From positions 91,594,996 through 91,658,995 of the forward strand of contig CM067373.1 of assembly GCA_034401795.1 (NCBI GenBank): a stretch of 64,000 nucleotides of DNA. Direction: 5' to 3'. Source of the DNA: Chaetoderma sp. LZ-2023a. Taxonomy: Eukaryota; Mollusca; Caudofoveata; Chaetodermatida; Chaetodermatidae. The position numbers were made by a program, and so were the translations under genes. This document shows, piece by piece, positions 1 through 11,075 of this stretch. The notes beneath the pieces are model-generated. The model searched no databases and was not told the origin of the DNA. It worked only from the letters and a program-made list of their open reading frames with translations. Position 1 is the first letter of the stretch. Each line of letters begins with the position of its first letter.

Positions 1-142
1 CGCTGCATGAATAACCATAACCTATCATGTTAGCTCACATATATCAAGAGGAGAGAACTGCTATGATACCCAAATAGGTGAAAGTGTGAAAACGTAAAAA
101 TGTGTTTTCGAAATTTTTTCAGTGATATAACATACTGGCTCG

Positions 143-335
143 TTTAACCCTTTAATACTCAAGGCAACCAAAAACAGCTTCTGCAGTGGTCTTGAGAAAT
201 TCCCAATTGCAGACCAAGATAAGAGTATTTTTTTAATTTTAAAACGGGAATCGAGCCAGTTATTCAATCCAGTGATAAATTTTTACAAATATTCTTCCCT
301 TGGTCTGCAAATGGGCAATTTTAATGACAAATTGT
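143..335. repeat. repA palindromic MITE copy
   Basis: RepA is a 200-230 bp near-palindrome. Its outer ends read TTAACCCTTTAA-like, its arms carry GTCCATTTGCAGACCAAGAG and its complement, and its centre is GACTGGCTCGGTTATCGAGC. This copy has both arms and a degraded centre. RepA encodes no protein; its shape fits a non-autonomous DNA transposon. Confidence 0.75.
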
Positions 336-677
336 ATAACATTTAAGAGTTACAGGGGTAAGAGCAGTGCTCTAGATAAGCTGTTCAATAATTGGGTGAT
401 TCGTTCTTCGAAATTTTGTAAATTGTTTTTTTGGAAATTAATTGGGTTTTTTAAATTAAGTTAGTATACATTATTAGCAATAGAATTGAAATTAATTGGG
501 TGATTGGCTACTTCGGTACTCATGATGTTAAAAATTAATTGGGTGATTGATCATTTTTATTGGGTGAAAACGCAAAAACACTGCCTATCTAGAGTTCTGG
601 TTAAGAGCCAACAATATCAGTGGGATATTATCAAAATATATTCTCAATATGTAGATAGTTATTTTCCGGTATTACGC

Positions 678-860
678 GTTAACCCCCCACCCACCCGTGA
701 AGTTGTTCAAGAGAATGTAAATTTTCTCATAGAAAATGCCCATTTGCAGATGAGGAGAAGATTATTTTTGAAAATAGTCTTCTCTTGTTCTGCAAATGTA
801 CATTTCTCATGACCACAGCAGAAGGCATTTTTGGCTGATATGAGTGTTAAAGCATTAACT
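678..860. repeat. repA copy lacking its centre
   Basis: Both arms are present (CCCATTTGCAG on the left, CTGCAAATGTACATTTC on the right), but the central GGCTCGGTTATCGAGCC part is deleted, so the arms meet at an AAAATAGTC junction. Confidence 0.7.
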
Positions 861-965
861 TAGATGTTTAATAAGGTTTGTGCATTTCTACGTTAACTTG
901 CTAATGTTTTTATTTTAATACCTAACATTAAACCTTCGATGAAAATCAATTTCTACTTTTAACTA

Positions 966-1181
966 TTTAACACTGAAGCCAGCCAAAACGTCTTTAGTAT
1001 TTTGAATAATGTCCATTTGCAGAACATGAGAAGCCTCTTTGAAACTTTACCACTGCAATAACTGGCTCGAGAAACCTTTAGGTAAAATTAAAAAAAAATT
1101 TGTTTCTTTGTCTGCAAATGGACCTTTTCTATAAGAAAATTGAAGTTTTCTTGAACAAGTTTGATGGGGGTAAAGGGTTAA
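966..1181. repeat. repA copy, diverged
   Basis: It begins with TTAACACTGAAGCCAGCC, has TGTCCATTTGCAGAACATGAG in the left arm and TCTGCAAATGGACC in the right, and ends in GGGTTAA. The centre has lost one half of its palindrome. Confidence 0.7.
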
Positions 1182-1267
1182 AGTTATTGCAATACTTGCA
1201 CATCCCCCTTATCGAGGCTCAGATATGGAATCTCATGTCACAATTTTAGCACAATGAAGTGAATATT

Positions 1268-1501
1268 AACCCTTTAACCCTCAAATCGGCCAAAAACGGC
1301 TTTTGTAGTGGTCTTAAGAAATGTCCATTTGCAGACCACGAGAAGCCTATTTTTGAGAATTTACCACTGGAATTACTGTCTCGAGCGAGCTAGTCGTCTT
1401 TCCAGTAGTACATTTTTTGTTAAATAGTCTTCTCTTGGTCTGCAAATGGATATTTTCTATGAGAAAATTAACATTTTCTTGAACAAATTTAAGGGTTAAA
1501 G
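1268..1501. repeat. repA copy upstream of variable exon A
   Basis: Nearly full-length: it starts TTAACCCTTTAACCCTC, carries both TTTGCAGACC and GGTCTGCAAATGGA arms, and ends AAGGGTTAAAG. It lies about 210 bases upstream of the exon A acceptor. Confidence 0.8.
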
Positions 1502-1599
1502 GTGTGATTATAAAATTTATAATATCATTTGTATTCATAAAATATATATTTCAAGTAGTCAAACAGGATGATAGAAATTGTACAGAGCTCCTATGTGCA

Positions 1600-1662
1600 C
1601 ACACCCACCCATGCACGCACGCACACACATGCACGCACACGCACGCACGCACACACACACTA
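1600..1662. repeat. CA/CG-rich microsatellite
   Basis: Alternating CACA and CACG runs with some ATGCACGC interruptions extend for about 60 bases, ending about 50 bases upstream of the exon A acceptor. Confidence 0.85.
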
Positions 1663-1714
1663 TTTTATAGTTAGGTACTAGGTAATCATCAGATATTTTG
1701 GTTGCATTTCGCAG

Positions 1715-1964
1715 GAGTGAAATGTATTATATCTTCAAGTCATGCAGGATCAAATCGCTTCACATATCCCTGTTTTTCCTTAGCGCAAAAATGCTCATTC
1801 TTGCTATTCTTGTGACATACGCAAGTCTAGGCAATATTCTGTTGGCAGACAAGGCATATGTAATGATTAGCTTAGTGAATGGGCTGCAGTTATCAATGAT
1901 GATATTACTTCCATTGGCCGTACAAACTTTGGCTGAGAGCAGTGTCTCCACAAGCCGAATTAAG
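1715..1964 (+). CDS. ABCC4: ABCC4-like transporter, variable exon A (TM5-TM6)
   Basis: Internal exon for the last two helices of transmembrane domain 1. The acceptor TTTCGCAG ends at 1714 and the donor GTAAGA starts at 1965. The exon supplies one base of a split codon plus 83 codons. The peptide starts SEMYYIFKS, has two hydrophobic helices (roughly residues 15-39 and 48-74) and ends AESSVSTSRIK. That end matches the ABCC4 segment before the linker, where the family has a SEAIVSxRRIQ-like end. It splices in frame to RFLLLDE in the constant exon at 47664. The exons at 8332, 19792 and 41549 are homologues of the same length class and phase. A hand alignment to exon D without gaps gives about 20 identities in 83. 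These helices line the translocation path in ABC exporters, so the exon probably affects substrate choice. Expression is not shown by the sequence. Confidence 0.88.
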
Positions 1965-2359
1965 GTAAGAATGTACAGGTGTATGCAACACTTTCAGTTG
2001 CAGAAGATTTCCCACTATCTCCCTGTTAAGAACAGCTGTTCTGAGTAATCATGCTGATAGATTGCTATTTTACTTCTAGATTTTGGGTTTATTTTCTATT
2101 TACCGATAGCACCTGTACATGTACATATAGAAACACAAGGAAGTCACCTTGGTTTCAACTATCCATCAGTGAAAGCTCTTCGACATCGCTACCAAAGAAA
2201 TACTCACTGTAATGATAAATCCATGCAATCTGTGATGATTTCTGTTGTCCATTGTTACTATTTATTTGACCAAATTTTATTCAGTTCCAATGACAAAATT
2301 AGTTTAAATGTATCTAAGCACGTAGTTGATACACACTGTCACATTAACTAAATGCTCAA

Positions 2360-2600
2360 TACTTTAGGTTACACCATTTCAATGGTGGAATCCAGTTTTA
2401 GCTATTGCAGCAGCAGCGCCCAGTCAAATAAATTATTCAACAACATGTTTATTAAAGAGTAAAGACATACAATTCATACAAGCAGATGGGACTATTAAGC
2501 ATTCGAGATGGACTAAATCGAGTCATTGATGACGTAATTGATTATGACATCAGACTACACATCGTGTAGTTGATTATGAAATCATATGATTGACTGAGGA
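2360..2600. repeat. repB fragment
   Basis: It has the GTTTATTAAAGAGTAAAGAC segment, the ATACAATTCATACAAG segment and the GATGACGTAATTGATTATGA part shared with the copies at 8840, 19125, 58368 and 63015. The left arm AGTCAAATAAATTATTCAAC is a decayed repE-like end. Confidence 0.7.
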
Positions 2601-2689
2601 ACTGGATCCATCAAGCTGAATGTAGCGATGATAAACCACACCTGGAGAGACCCCTGGTGAACAGAAAATTAACTGTTCCTGTCAAATCA

Positions 2690-3357
2690 ACACTGCAAAA
2701 TTTAACATTGCAATAGGATCACCACAAGGAGATGGTTTGTCACCAGTGCTCTTCACCTGTTATCTTGCTTCAGCTCTATCATCTGTTTGGGAACATTTGC
2801 TAAGGCCAAACCTGGCAATCAAGCCATGCCTCTAGAGATGGAGTATGCAGATGGTATCGATTACATTGTGTGTCATCGCAAACACCTGCAAGTGAGACAT
2901 AACAAATCACTGCTGGCCGCCTAAAATACAGCACTGCAGACTGTGCATTACAGTTCCACTATCTGTGAGGGTAGCACAACACCAATGGTCAATGTTTGGA
3001 CATGTCCTTCGAGTTCCAGAAAATATACCCACTCAGATAACAGTGGAATTTTCAGTACCTGGTGTCAACAAGTACACGGCATGCACAAGATGGCATGACA
3101 CCAACGAGCTAAATGTTTTGAGGTCAGACCTCAACAAGTGTAATCTAAGGCCATTAAAGAGGAGAAAGAACCTAAAGGCGCTTAGGTTGCTCGCAGTGGA
3201 CAAGACACAGTGGAGAATGTTGAAGAAAACTAATTGTAGCTGTAAAATTAGTCAAACTTACAGTTTTTGCCGAAGTCCGTGGGTGTAGCAAGCCACAATC
3301 ATGTCAAGAAATCGACAGACAGGCAGGATAGAGTTGAATGATGATGATGATGATGAA
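2690..3357 (+). pseudogene. LINE reverse transcriptase remnant with trinucleotide tail
   Basis: Decayed 3' part of a non-LTR retrotransposon. Around 2710-2890 a broken frame reads GSPQGDGLSPVLF and later EYADGIDYIV, the fingers/palm part and a relative of the YADD box of LINE reverse transcriptases. At 2965-3290 an open frame matches the usual C-terminal tail of such proteins (FGHVLRVPEN, then RSDLNKC and DKTQWRML). The copy ends in a GATGATGATGATG run, a typical 3' tail. Several stops and gaps separate the blocks, so it is dead. Clade is uncertain. Related tails lie at 26560-27080 and 48345-48665. Confidence 0.75.
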
Positions 3358-3941
3358 TGACTGATGCCGAGTGAGCGCTCACCGAAACTGGTTCTTTGTT
3401 CATCCTATTCCAACTGAAATTCTCTGTTGTCCTCTAGACCATTTAATAAGATGTCTCCTCAAGAGAATTACTAAACTAGACTGCCTAAACCTATCCATCC
3501 TCGTGATATTGTTGTATATCCACGCAAAGAAAACGTGCGAAACGAGCTGTGAACTGCTGTCAATCACGTTAGAAATGTAACAGGAAGTTGCTTGGTTAAG
3601 TCTAAAAGTCGGATCCATAAAAGTTTGTGTGAAATACAACTAAATAAATATTGCTGGTTTATGATTATGTTAACAGTAGCTGACAGAAATTTCCACTCCT
3701 TCCAGCCGTAGAAAACATTCACTCATCATTTTCATAACTACAACCATGAAACAAACTCTTGATTTTCTACACACTTTCTTGTTCAGTTGCTTTCACATCT
3801 GTTTGTCCCCTATGTCATCAATGGTAGACATAGAATCAAGTCCATACATGTCTGGGTTTTTTTCTGTAAAACAACTAGAATGCCGACATGGACATGTTGT
3901 GTTCAAATTTGGTGCATCAACTACCTACTAACAATGGCTAA
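3358..3941. other. Intron sequence, nothing recognised
   Basis: No repeat family of this window, no conserved protein and no splice-bounded exon was seen. Short open frames lack recognisable motifs. Confidence 0.5.
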
Positions 3942-3997
3942 GGTCGGATATGTTGTCGGGGGTAATTGGGGTACCTCGACAACATATCCGAACGACC
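3942..3997. repeat. Short strong hairpin
   Basis: GGTCGGATATGTTGTCG is followed 20 bases later by its near-perfect complement CGACAACATATCCGAACGACC, giving a 17-20 bp stem with one small bulge. It could be a tiny palindromic element or a fold-back end. Just downstream, ATCATGTGGTACAAATTC is repeated with one change. Confidence 0.75.
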
Positions 3998-4640
3998 GAG
4001 AGTATAATCGGACAATGGTATCATGTGGTACAAATTCGTATCACGTGGTACAAATTCTACTCGATTACTTCTGCTTCAAGCAAGAGTAAATGTGTGCGCA
4101 TGCATGCATAGATAGCCAGAGCAACCACATGATACTTCCGAATTCAACCTACATGTCACTTATTGTTCAATGAATTCCATTCATTTGCCAGAGTATCTTC
4201 TCTGAAAAAAAGGTAGAAGTATTATTTCCAGAGCATTATTCCTGGAAATCATGTCACAGATCTTCTTGAAACTTAGTATTTGAAACTTATTTCGGTGAAT
4301 TCTGTTTGTGAGTTCAGAAAAAATTTAACATTTGTCAAATGTCTTGTTTTGATCAGAAAGCTTGGAAAGGGCTGGTTGTGGGTTTGTGTCTTCGTGTGAC
4401 CATTGCTGATCATTTTTTATTCCTTCGCAACAAAGTTTGCCAGGATATTTTGCTTGTTCATATGTACAGTTGTATTGCTGTCCAGGAAATAACCGATGTC
4501 AGACTAATGAGTTTAAACCAAGTTCTGAATATAGCTTGCTACTATAAATGTGGCTGTTAAATTCATGTTAGATTGATTTTCATTTGTGTTTAGCAGAATT
4601 ATCAGCGTTATCACCACGTTTTAAAAAAATGTCGAATATT
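3998..4640. other. Intron sequence, nothing recognised
   Basis: AT-rich DNA without a recognisable exon, repeat or RNA gene. The short open frame near 4339-4560 has no family motif and no splice sites fitting the ABCC gene. Confidence 0.45.
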
Positions 4641-4659
4641 GTAATCGCCTCCGTCTGTC

Positions 4660-5300
4660 TGCCCATCCATCCTCACACTATCTCCTCCCCCGTTGGGTCA
4701 AATTCAACCAAATTTGGTATTGGGGTTACCCATATTATTCTGCTTTAAAGGACAATGTTTACATTTTGCTCCACCCCCAAGGGGGGGTGGGGGATAGCGG
4801 GACGGGGGTCAAAAGGTCAAATCACTTATAACACAACTCCTCTGAAACCATTAGACGGAACTCAATCAAATTTGATATGTGAGTTGCCCATATGATTGTG
4901 GAGTGCAAAAGGACATTTATATTTGGCTCCTCCCCCGGGGTGGGTTGTGTGTGTCAAAAGTTCAAAGTGGTGAGCGTGGGGATTTGCGATGATGCGTCAT
5001 TGACCAATCGATCTAGTTTGAATTGCATTCAGATTAGGTATTTCAGGGAATTCAAAGTTTCAACCATCACCCTTGTCGATGACGTTAACCTAAGTACATT
5101 TGACCTTTTGAACAAATATCAAAAGCATTCTTCAAGACTGCTCACATGAGTTTGTGGAAGATCCCTCCAGTAGAACTGGAGGTATCATTCGGAAATCTCC
5201 TTATTGAGTCGCTATGACGATACCATTTGTATTCCAATGTCAAGAGGGACACCAAGGGTAAACTCTCACCCAAGTTTGTTGAATATCCCCAGTAGAACTT
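4660..5300. repeat. Degraded tandem repeat of CAAATTTGGTAT type
   Basis: Two similar blocks each have TCAAATTCAACCAAATTTGG or its variant, a GGGTTGCCCATAT-like stretch, AAAGGACA and a C-rich TCCTCCCCC run. The spacing is roughly 180 bases. This resembles the tandem intronic repeats at 43910-44890. Coding potential is not evident. Confidence 0.45.
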
Positions 5301-5317
5301 TAGTTATTCTGCCAGAT

Positions 5318-5346
5318 ACGCACACACACACGCACGCACACATGCT
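5318..5346. repeat. Short CA/CG microsatellite
   Basis: ACACACACACGCACGCACAC and a few flanking units. Confidence 0.8.
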
Positions 5347-5589
5347 CACTCAATCAGCCAATAAAACTCAGTGTTTCTACGGCCAAGTTAATATATGTTA
5401 AATTAATTTATATTTCAATTGAAAGATATGAACTTCAATAATGTGGTTGTTTGTGGTAATAACTTACCTTTGTTAAACAGAATAGAAACATAAATGGGTA
5501 GATGGATGTATCTGTAAGTGGATGGATGCATGAATCATCTAATTCAACTTGACAATTACTCACGATTATATACAGTAACGGTCACATTT

Positions 5590-5760
5590 GTTTAAAACTT
5601 ACCACTCTAATGTCATTTAAAATTTTCAAATTAAATCAAAAGATGAACTGGTATTAATTTTTCACCAATTTTCAGCAAAATTGTTGAAAAATGAACACAG
5701 TTTCTTTGCTATTATCACTGGAAATGACAGCGTATTGATAGCAGAGTGGCAAGGGTTAGC
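5590..5760. repeat. repD palindromic MITE copy
   Basis: RepD carries ACTCTAATGTCA-like ends, AAATTAAATCAAAAGATGAAC, a central GTTGCTGTC palindrome and GTTGAAAAATG-type arms, then ATTGATAGC..GGGTTAG. In this copy the centre is deleted. Fuller copies are at 20234-20430 and 36655-36865. Confidence 0.65.
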
Positions 5761-5984
5761 CTCTGGATATTGACTATGTTCATATTATGTATGACAATTT
5801 GCACATTTTAAATTAGTTGAGTATACAGCTTTGCATGTTTTATTAAATTTTTTTTAAATCCAGTCTTGTTTTTTAAAATTTATATATCCTAGTTTAATTT
5901 TAGACTAACTCTTTCATCCCTATCTCAATTTCAAAATTTCAAATTAACCAAACATGTAAGTACCCTTTTATTGGTCAAAGGTGG

Positions 5985-6188
5985 TGGGGGCCAAAACCAG
6001 CCTCTCCAGTGGTCTTGAGAAATGTCCTTTTGTAGGCCAAGAATATTTTTGAAAATTTACCACCGGCACTGGCTCAACCAGTGATTCCCGTAGTAAATTG
6101 TCATAAATTGTCTACTTGAACTGCAAATGAACATTCACTAAGCAAAGACCTTAATATACCTGGCAAATGTTGGCCAATATAGGGTTAA
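5985..6188. repeat. repA copy, diverged
   Basis: CCAGTGGTCTTGAGAAATGTCC and GGCCAAGAAT form the left arm, CTGCAAATGAACATTC the right arm. The central palindrome has drifted to GGCTCAACCAGTGATT. It ends AGGGTTAAAG. Confidence 0.7.
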
Positions 6189-6864
6189 AGCATGATTTGT
6201 ACAAGAATTAAAATTTTGAAAATCATTTGATAGGAAGCTGTTGCTGACTTAGACAGTAACATCCTCAAGTCAAATTACTCAAAATATTCAATATACTATT
6301 TCTTGCATCATATTGAATCTGTCATATACATTCTATAGGAGTTGAAACAGTTAATCGTAGTACGTTATATTGCTTTAGGTTATTGATCAGGTAGCATGGT
6401 CGTCTAAGTTTTCTTCGTATCAGTTTGATAACTTGACAGGATTCCAAAATTTACGTTGATTCACATTTAAATGTCGTACCAATATGCATACTCACATCTT
6501 AGTGAATTAACATGTGAGTCCAGAATTTTACACTCAGATAATGTAAATATGTATATAAACTCTAGTTAGATATTCTGTCAAGATTGTCCCATATCTTGTT
6601 GACCAAAACACACTGACAATGGCAACCCACTTTTAGTAAGAGACTACATATTCTTAAAGCTGATCAGTCATACTAAAAGAAGCAGTGTTTAATGCCTACC
6701 AGTAACATTGCGCTATCAATAAATTTCTGTTTGCGGTAACTATTATGAATCGAGGTATTGGTACTTTAGCCAAGACCCGCCTAACATTCCTTGTGCATAT
6801 TAACAGGATTCACTCAGTACATAAAGCTTGGAATCTGCCAGTTGGTGTGAGCACTTTGCAGCTA
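6189..6864. other. Intron sequence, nothing recognised
   Basis: AT-rich DNA without a confident feature. A minor TTGAAACAG..AATAT stretch could be an old repE arm. Confidence 0.4.
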
Positions 6865-7403
6865 AGGTCAAGTTCGACACCCTAATCATCGTCAGTTTGC
6901 TGGTTTAGTGAACATGTGCAGTTGCTATGCCAAGCGAACGCTGGATAGTTAACTATTATTCGCCAGTACCCGATTCTCCATTGAATTACTATTGCAGAAA
7001 ATTTGGATCCGCGTACCAGTCTCCATTAACCCTAACCCTTTCTGTCGTCTGCTTTAATGAGCTACGAAAATAAGTTATTTTGGTCCGCTACGACGTCAAA
7101 AAGTGTCCATATGAAATAAAGTGGGAAGGAATAGGGGCGTGGGAACATTGACCTACAATTGGAAGGTATAATTTCGTCAAGCCTAAGTTATTTAATGAAA
7201 TAGTTACACTTTTATATGCATTTATTCGTGGCAAGCGAGGGGTGTCCGGCATTTTGAAATTTATGCAAATTTTCCACTGAGCATTTGGAAGCGAGCTTGG
7301 GTGCTCGGTCGACTATAGTTGACTAGCTAGTTAACCATTTCAAGTTCGACTGGGATCTAGTTAGCTATAGCTAACATCATGGTTAGTGAGTCGAACTTGA
7401 CCT
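6865..7403. mobile_element. Small TIR element of about 540 bp
   Basis: The left end AGGTCAAGTTCGACACCCTA is matched in inverse orientation by the right end near 7385-7403, whose complement reads AGGTCAAGTTCGACTCACTA. There is no transposase frame, so it is non-autonomous. Its interior has several TTCGACT and TAGTTAACTA palindromes. The target duplication could not be decided from the flanks. Confidence 0.6.
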
Positions 7404-7675
7404 ACTGTAGGTAAAACACACAGACTCCAACTGTGCATATCACTGCTCGTAGTGCTTACCTGTCAAATAAACAAGTAACCACCAGCTGCTAACTGATAAT
7501 TTGATGTAGTGAATGAATTGTGTTATAGCTGCTGTGAAGTGTTGCGCAGGCCTTGTTTAATCAATCGATACCTGGATTCACAGTTGAGCTGCGGAAAAAC
7601 AGAAATTTATTAATAGCACTATGTGTTTGGTTGGCATCAAACACGATTTCTTTTAATATGACTGATTAGCTTTAA

Positions 7676-7805
7676 TGACCATTTCTCTTTAAAGAGCTAT
7701 TCCAGTGGTTCATTTTCAAAAATAGTCTTCTTGGGCTGAAAATGGATATTCCTCAAGTCCAAGGGGAAGATTGGATTTGGCCACCTTGACCATTAACCCT
7801 TTAAC
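7676..7805. repeat. Half of a repA copy
   Basis: Only the right half is clear: TTCCAGTGGTTCATTTTCAA, ATAGTCTTCTTGG, then CATTAACCCTTTAAC. Confidence 0.6.
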
Positions 7806-8040
7806 TCTCAGTTTCAAGACACATACATATACAGGAATTTTTTTTTAATATTTCAAACTAATTTGACTGGAACTTGTTGCTGTAAACATCTTGCAATCAA
7901 AGTACTTTCAAAATATTCAGTAGAATAGTCCTAACATCATAAAGACTGTCATTTCTGCTCTGTGGGGGTTAATGCTCTGTGGGGTGGGGTGGGGTAATAT
8001 ATTACGGCCCACATTTTGCTGTTCTCCAGTAAGGTGGCTG

Positions 8041-8266
8041 TTTAACCCTTGAACACTCAAGCTCACCAAAATGACTTCTGAAGTTGTCTTGAGAAATATC
8101 TGTTTGCAGACCATGATAAGATTATTTTTGAAAATTTATCACTGGAATGACTGGCTCGGTAACCGAGCCAGTCATTCAGTGATAAATTTTCAAAAGTAAT
8201 CTGATCTTGCTCTGCAAATTGAGATTTTAACGAGAAAATTGAAAATTTTTAAAACAATTTTAAGGG
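8041..8266. repeat. repA copy just upstream of variable exon B
   Basis: Near full-length copy with both arms and an intact centre (GACTGGCTCGGTAACCGAGC). Its right end lies about 65 bases from the exon B acceptor, so its foldback could affect the branch point region. That effect is inference. Confidence 0.8.
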
Positions 8267-8331
8267 ATAGTGTTAATAGATGCTTGACTGTATAATTGTG
8301 ATATGCTTTAACTCTGTATGATTTGATGCAG

Positions 8332-8584
8332 TTCTGAACTTTGCTACTTATGGACGCGCTTGCAAATCGGCAGCTTTCTCTCCATCATCATATACTTTGG
8401 TTCGCGGGTCTACTTTCTAAGCACATTGCTAGCACTAGTCTTCTGTACATCACGCGCTATTCGGGTTGAAAGTATTTTTGTCGCTCTTCGCTGTTTCGAT
8501 GTGCTCAACTTAACACATGGCCGGTTCTTCCTGTTTGCTATTCAGTGGACAGGGGAAGCTACTGTTACCCTTGATCGTGTTCAG
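8332..8584 (+). CDS. ABCC4: ABCC4-like transporter, variable exon B (TM5-TM6)
   Basis: Second homologue of the TM5-TM6 exon. The acceptor TTTGATGCAG ends at 8331 and the donor GTAATG starts at 8585. One base of a split codon plus 84 codons gives the same entry and exit phases as exons A, C and D. The peptide starts SELCYLWTRL, shows a helix at about residues 14-38 and another at 47-74, and ends GEATVTLDRVQ. The conserved points are the Glu at residue 2, an ESIFVAL block (EIVFVAL in exon C, related AYVMISL and LYVVLSL in A and D) and the closing E-x-x-V-T/S-x-x-R pattern. It has no stop codon. Joining to 47664 keeps the frame, and joining exon A to exon B would not. It may be alternatively used instead of A, C or D. 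Confidence 0.85.
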
Positions 8585-8839
8585 GTAATGTCTTGTTTCA
8601 AAATTCTCTGCATGGTAGCTTGAGAAATGTAGGTATCTTTATGTCGACGTCTTGATGTCAAAGTTAATAAACGTTGAATGTTGTGTTTTAGGAGTTGTGA
8701 TAAGATAATTGTGGGTTTGATAATCGGTAGATTCTTTGTTTGGTCTCTGTGTAACTTTCTTGTGTCTTGTGATACTTCTGTGGAAACATTGCCTACATTG
8801 CAGCAGATAACGATCTCAAATTCATAGCTATGGACCTTT

Positions 8840-9180
8840 CCATTTTTAGCTATGCCCCGCCCATCTGTAGCTAAGCTCCACCCACACCTCATCCGTGTCT
8901 TGATCAGTCGATCTCTGAACTCTCTGACTATCAATTTTAAGAAAACAATACAGGTAAGCTATTGAATATTTTGGAACTAATTTGAGTCCAGTCAAATTAG
9001 TTTCAAAATATTCAATAGCATGTTTATTAAATAGTATACAATTTGTACAATGTCGAACTATTAAGAGTTAAAGATGGGCCAAATAGAATCATGTATGACG
9101 TAATGAGTATGACGTCGTCATAACGCCACTTAGCTGATTATGATGTCAGATTGATAGATGGATACTCTGGAAAGGTGAAT
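8840..9180. repeat. repB copy
   Basis: It contains GCTATGCCCCGCCCATCT and GCTAAGCTCCACCC, a repE-like inverted pair (GAATATTTTGGAACTAATTT and AATTAGTTTCAAAATATTC), GTTTATTAAATAGTATACAA, and a GTATGACGTCGTCATAAC stretch. The GCTATGCCCCGCCCATCT part resembles the unit of the minisatellite at 17113-18668. Confidence 0.7.
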
Positions 9181-9189
9181 TATACACTC

Positions 9190-9300
9190 AGGTAAGTAGT
9201 TGAATGTTTTGAAACTAATTTAACTAGGTGTTGCTGTCATTATTACTAGCAACATCTATACGATGTTGTCAATATAGTTTGAAAATATTTGACAGAATAA
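9190..9300. repeat. repE inverted-repeat copy, diverged
   Basis: RepE is an 80-90 bp foldback with arms GTTGAATATTTTGAAACTAA and its complement. Here the left arm reads TTGAATGTTTTGAAACTAAT and the right arm is decayed (GTTTGAAAATATTTGACAG). GTTGCTGTC sits between the arms. Confidence 0.6.
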
Positions 9301-9303
9301 TTC

Positions 9304-9385
9304 TTAACCCGTTAACACCAATGACGGCTCCTGCAGTAGTTCAGAGAAATGTTCATTTGCAGACCACGAGAGACCTTTTTTAGCT
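9304..9385. repeat. repA left arm fragment
   Basis: AACCCGTTAACACCAATGAC and GTTCATTTGCAGACCACGAG match the left third of repA. The copy then passes into repC. Confidence 0.65.
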
Positions 9386-10215
9386 CGACTTTAGGAAGTA
9401 TAACCAAGTTATTGTGATACCTTGCATGTCGTCCGGCGGTGGCAGCATCGTCCAATTTGCGTTTAGCTGAACTTTTCTGCTTATATCTCGTTTGGTAATT
9501 AATACTGGAGCCAAACTTGGACACATGCTTCCTTATATTGGCACAGTCTCACACATTGACATTGGGGTAAATGGGTAAGGTTACTGTCACAACAAGTTTT
9601 TGCAATCATTATCATTTTCCGTTGCGCTCTACTTCGCAGTTTATATCGCATCTTTGGTTAAGCATACTGGACCCAAACTTGGGAACATGCTACCTTATAA
9701 TGACAGGGAATCACGCAATGACATTGTGATCAAAGGTCAATGAGCAAAGTCATTGCGACCTTGGTAAAAAAAACCATTAAAAAAAACAAAAAACCCATTT
9801 AGCTCAACTTAGCAGTTCATGTCTCAACTGTGGCTAATCATACTGGACCCAATCATGGATTCATGCTTCCATATAATAAGGAGGCATCAAATAATAACCT
9901 TGGGGACACAAATTCAAAGGTCAACATCACTGGGACATTCACTGATAAAAACTTAGCTTTTTCAATATTAACATGTTGCATATATCTCAACATAGCAGTT
10001 CATATCTCATTTTTGTTTAAGTATACTAGACCCAACCTTGGACACATACTTCCTTATAATTGGAGCACATCATACAATGATGTTGGGGTGAAAAGGGAAA
10101 ATGTCATGGTTACTGTGAAATTGGTAAAAACTAGCTTTTTTTAACAGTAATATTTTGTGTTTCGTTCAACTTAGCAGTTCCTATCGCATGTTTGTTAATC
10201 TAGACCCAAGCATAG
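9386..10215. repeat. repC tandem array, left part
   Basis: About four diverged units of 200-250 bp. Each has a TTTAGCTCAACTT-type start, a CAGTTTATATCGCATCTTTGG-like stretch, CATACTGGACCCAA, CATGCTTCCTTATAATGA and a GACCTTGGGGTCAAAAGGTC-like end. The array appears to resume at 15255-15560, on the far side of the DIRS-3 insertion. Another copy is at 43480-43900. No protein is encoded. Confidence 0.7.
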
Positions 10216-10744
10216 ACAGATACTTTAGATTAACACATGCACAGATAACACAACACATGGATATGAATTACATATTTATTTTGGCATAAAAGGACATAGG
10301 ATTGAAGCTCCTGCACTTATGTCCTATGTCCTGGTTAACAATCCTATTTGCTGGTTGCCTAACATTGTTAGGCATCCTTGATACTTGAGTGACTAAGACC
10401 TTGAGTTTGCATTTGATTGATTTGATACATGGTAACTAGCTATTACCATGTGTTTGCGTTGCAGTTACCATGTGGTAACACGCGATTACCACTTATGTAT
10501 AAATACACTTAATACAGCCTTCTGTATTAATATATGCTCTGTATTTAAGCACAGTAACAAACGGTTACTCAGTGTGTACATGGTACTTGATTTGACCCCA
10601 GGTAACTAACGGTTACCCTGTGTGTACACTGCATTTAAGCCATGGTAACGATTGGTTAGCAAAATTTTAAAATAAACATATACAATAGATCAGAGTATTG
10701 ATACTGCATTCTGTACTTTCTATTCTATGCTAAAGTCAGTAATT
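10216..10744. other. Unassigned DNA with short inverted repeats
   Basis: There are small foldbacks (ATAGGATTGAAG and GTCCTATGTCC, GCCTAACATTGTTAGGC) and several scattered GGTAACnnnCGGTTACC-like pairs such as GTAACAAACGGTTAC. They look like remains of small palindromic elements. No coding sequence was found. Confidence 0.45.
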
Positions 10745-10870
10745 TATAAATTGACCGAGACTTACCTGAAGGGTTATGGTGAGGTTTGATTGTAATTCTA
10801 TCCACAAGTCCGGAAGAAAGGGTTCACATGAGATCGCGCATGCGCAATAATCTTCAGTCTTTAAAGCTAA
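10745..10870 (-). repeat. DIRS-3 terminal inverted repeat
   Basis: This is the outer repeat on the 3' side of the minus-strand element. It shares AATTCTATCCACAAGTCC and the adjoining GGAAGAAAGGGTTCAC with the internal region in opposite orientation. Confidence 0.7.
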
Positions 10871-10959
10871 AGTTTAACTCCAAACATCTGTGCACTTCAT
10901 CGGGTGGGAAATAATCCCTATTAGCCATATTAAATTCACCCATAAAACAGGGTGGGATG

Positions 10960-11075
10960 TGAACCCTTTCTTCCGGACTTGTGGATAGAATTACAATCGA
11001 ACCTCACCTTACCCCGTCAGGTAAGTCTCGGTCAATTTAAAAATTCTATCCACAAGTCCTAGGAAGCAACGGGTT
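10960..11075 (-). repeat. DIRS-3 internal complementary region
   Basis: GTGAACCCTTTCTTCCGGAC is followed by CAGGTAAGTCTCGGTCAATT and then by a second ATTCTATCCACAAGTCCT in the direct sense. Both element ends are thus represented back to back, as in the DIRS1 internal complementary region. Confidence 0.7.

Larger units (their letters stand above)
1..1714. other. Intron upstream of variable exon A
   Basis: This stretch is read as intron of the ABCC gene because the first exon found has a splice acceptor at its left edge. It holds four copies of palindromic repA and a CA/CG microsatellite, listed separately. Short open frames here are repA translated and show no protein family. No upstream ABCC exon was recognised. 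Confidence 0.6.
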
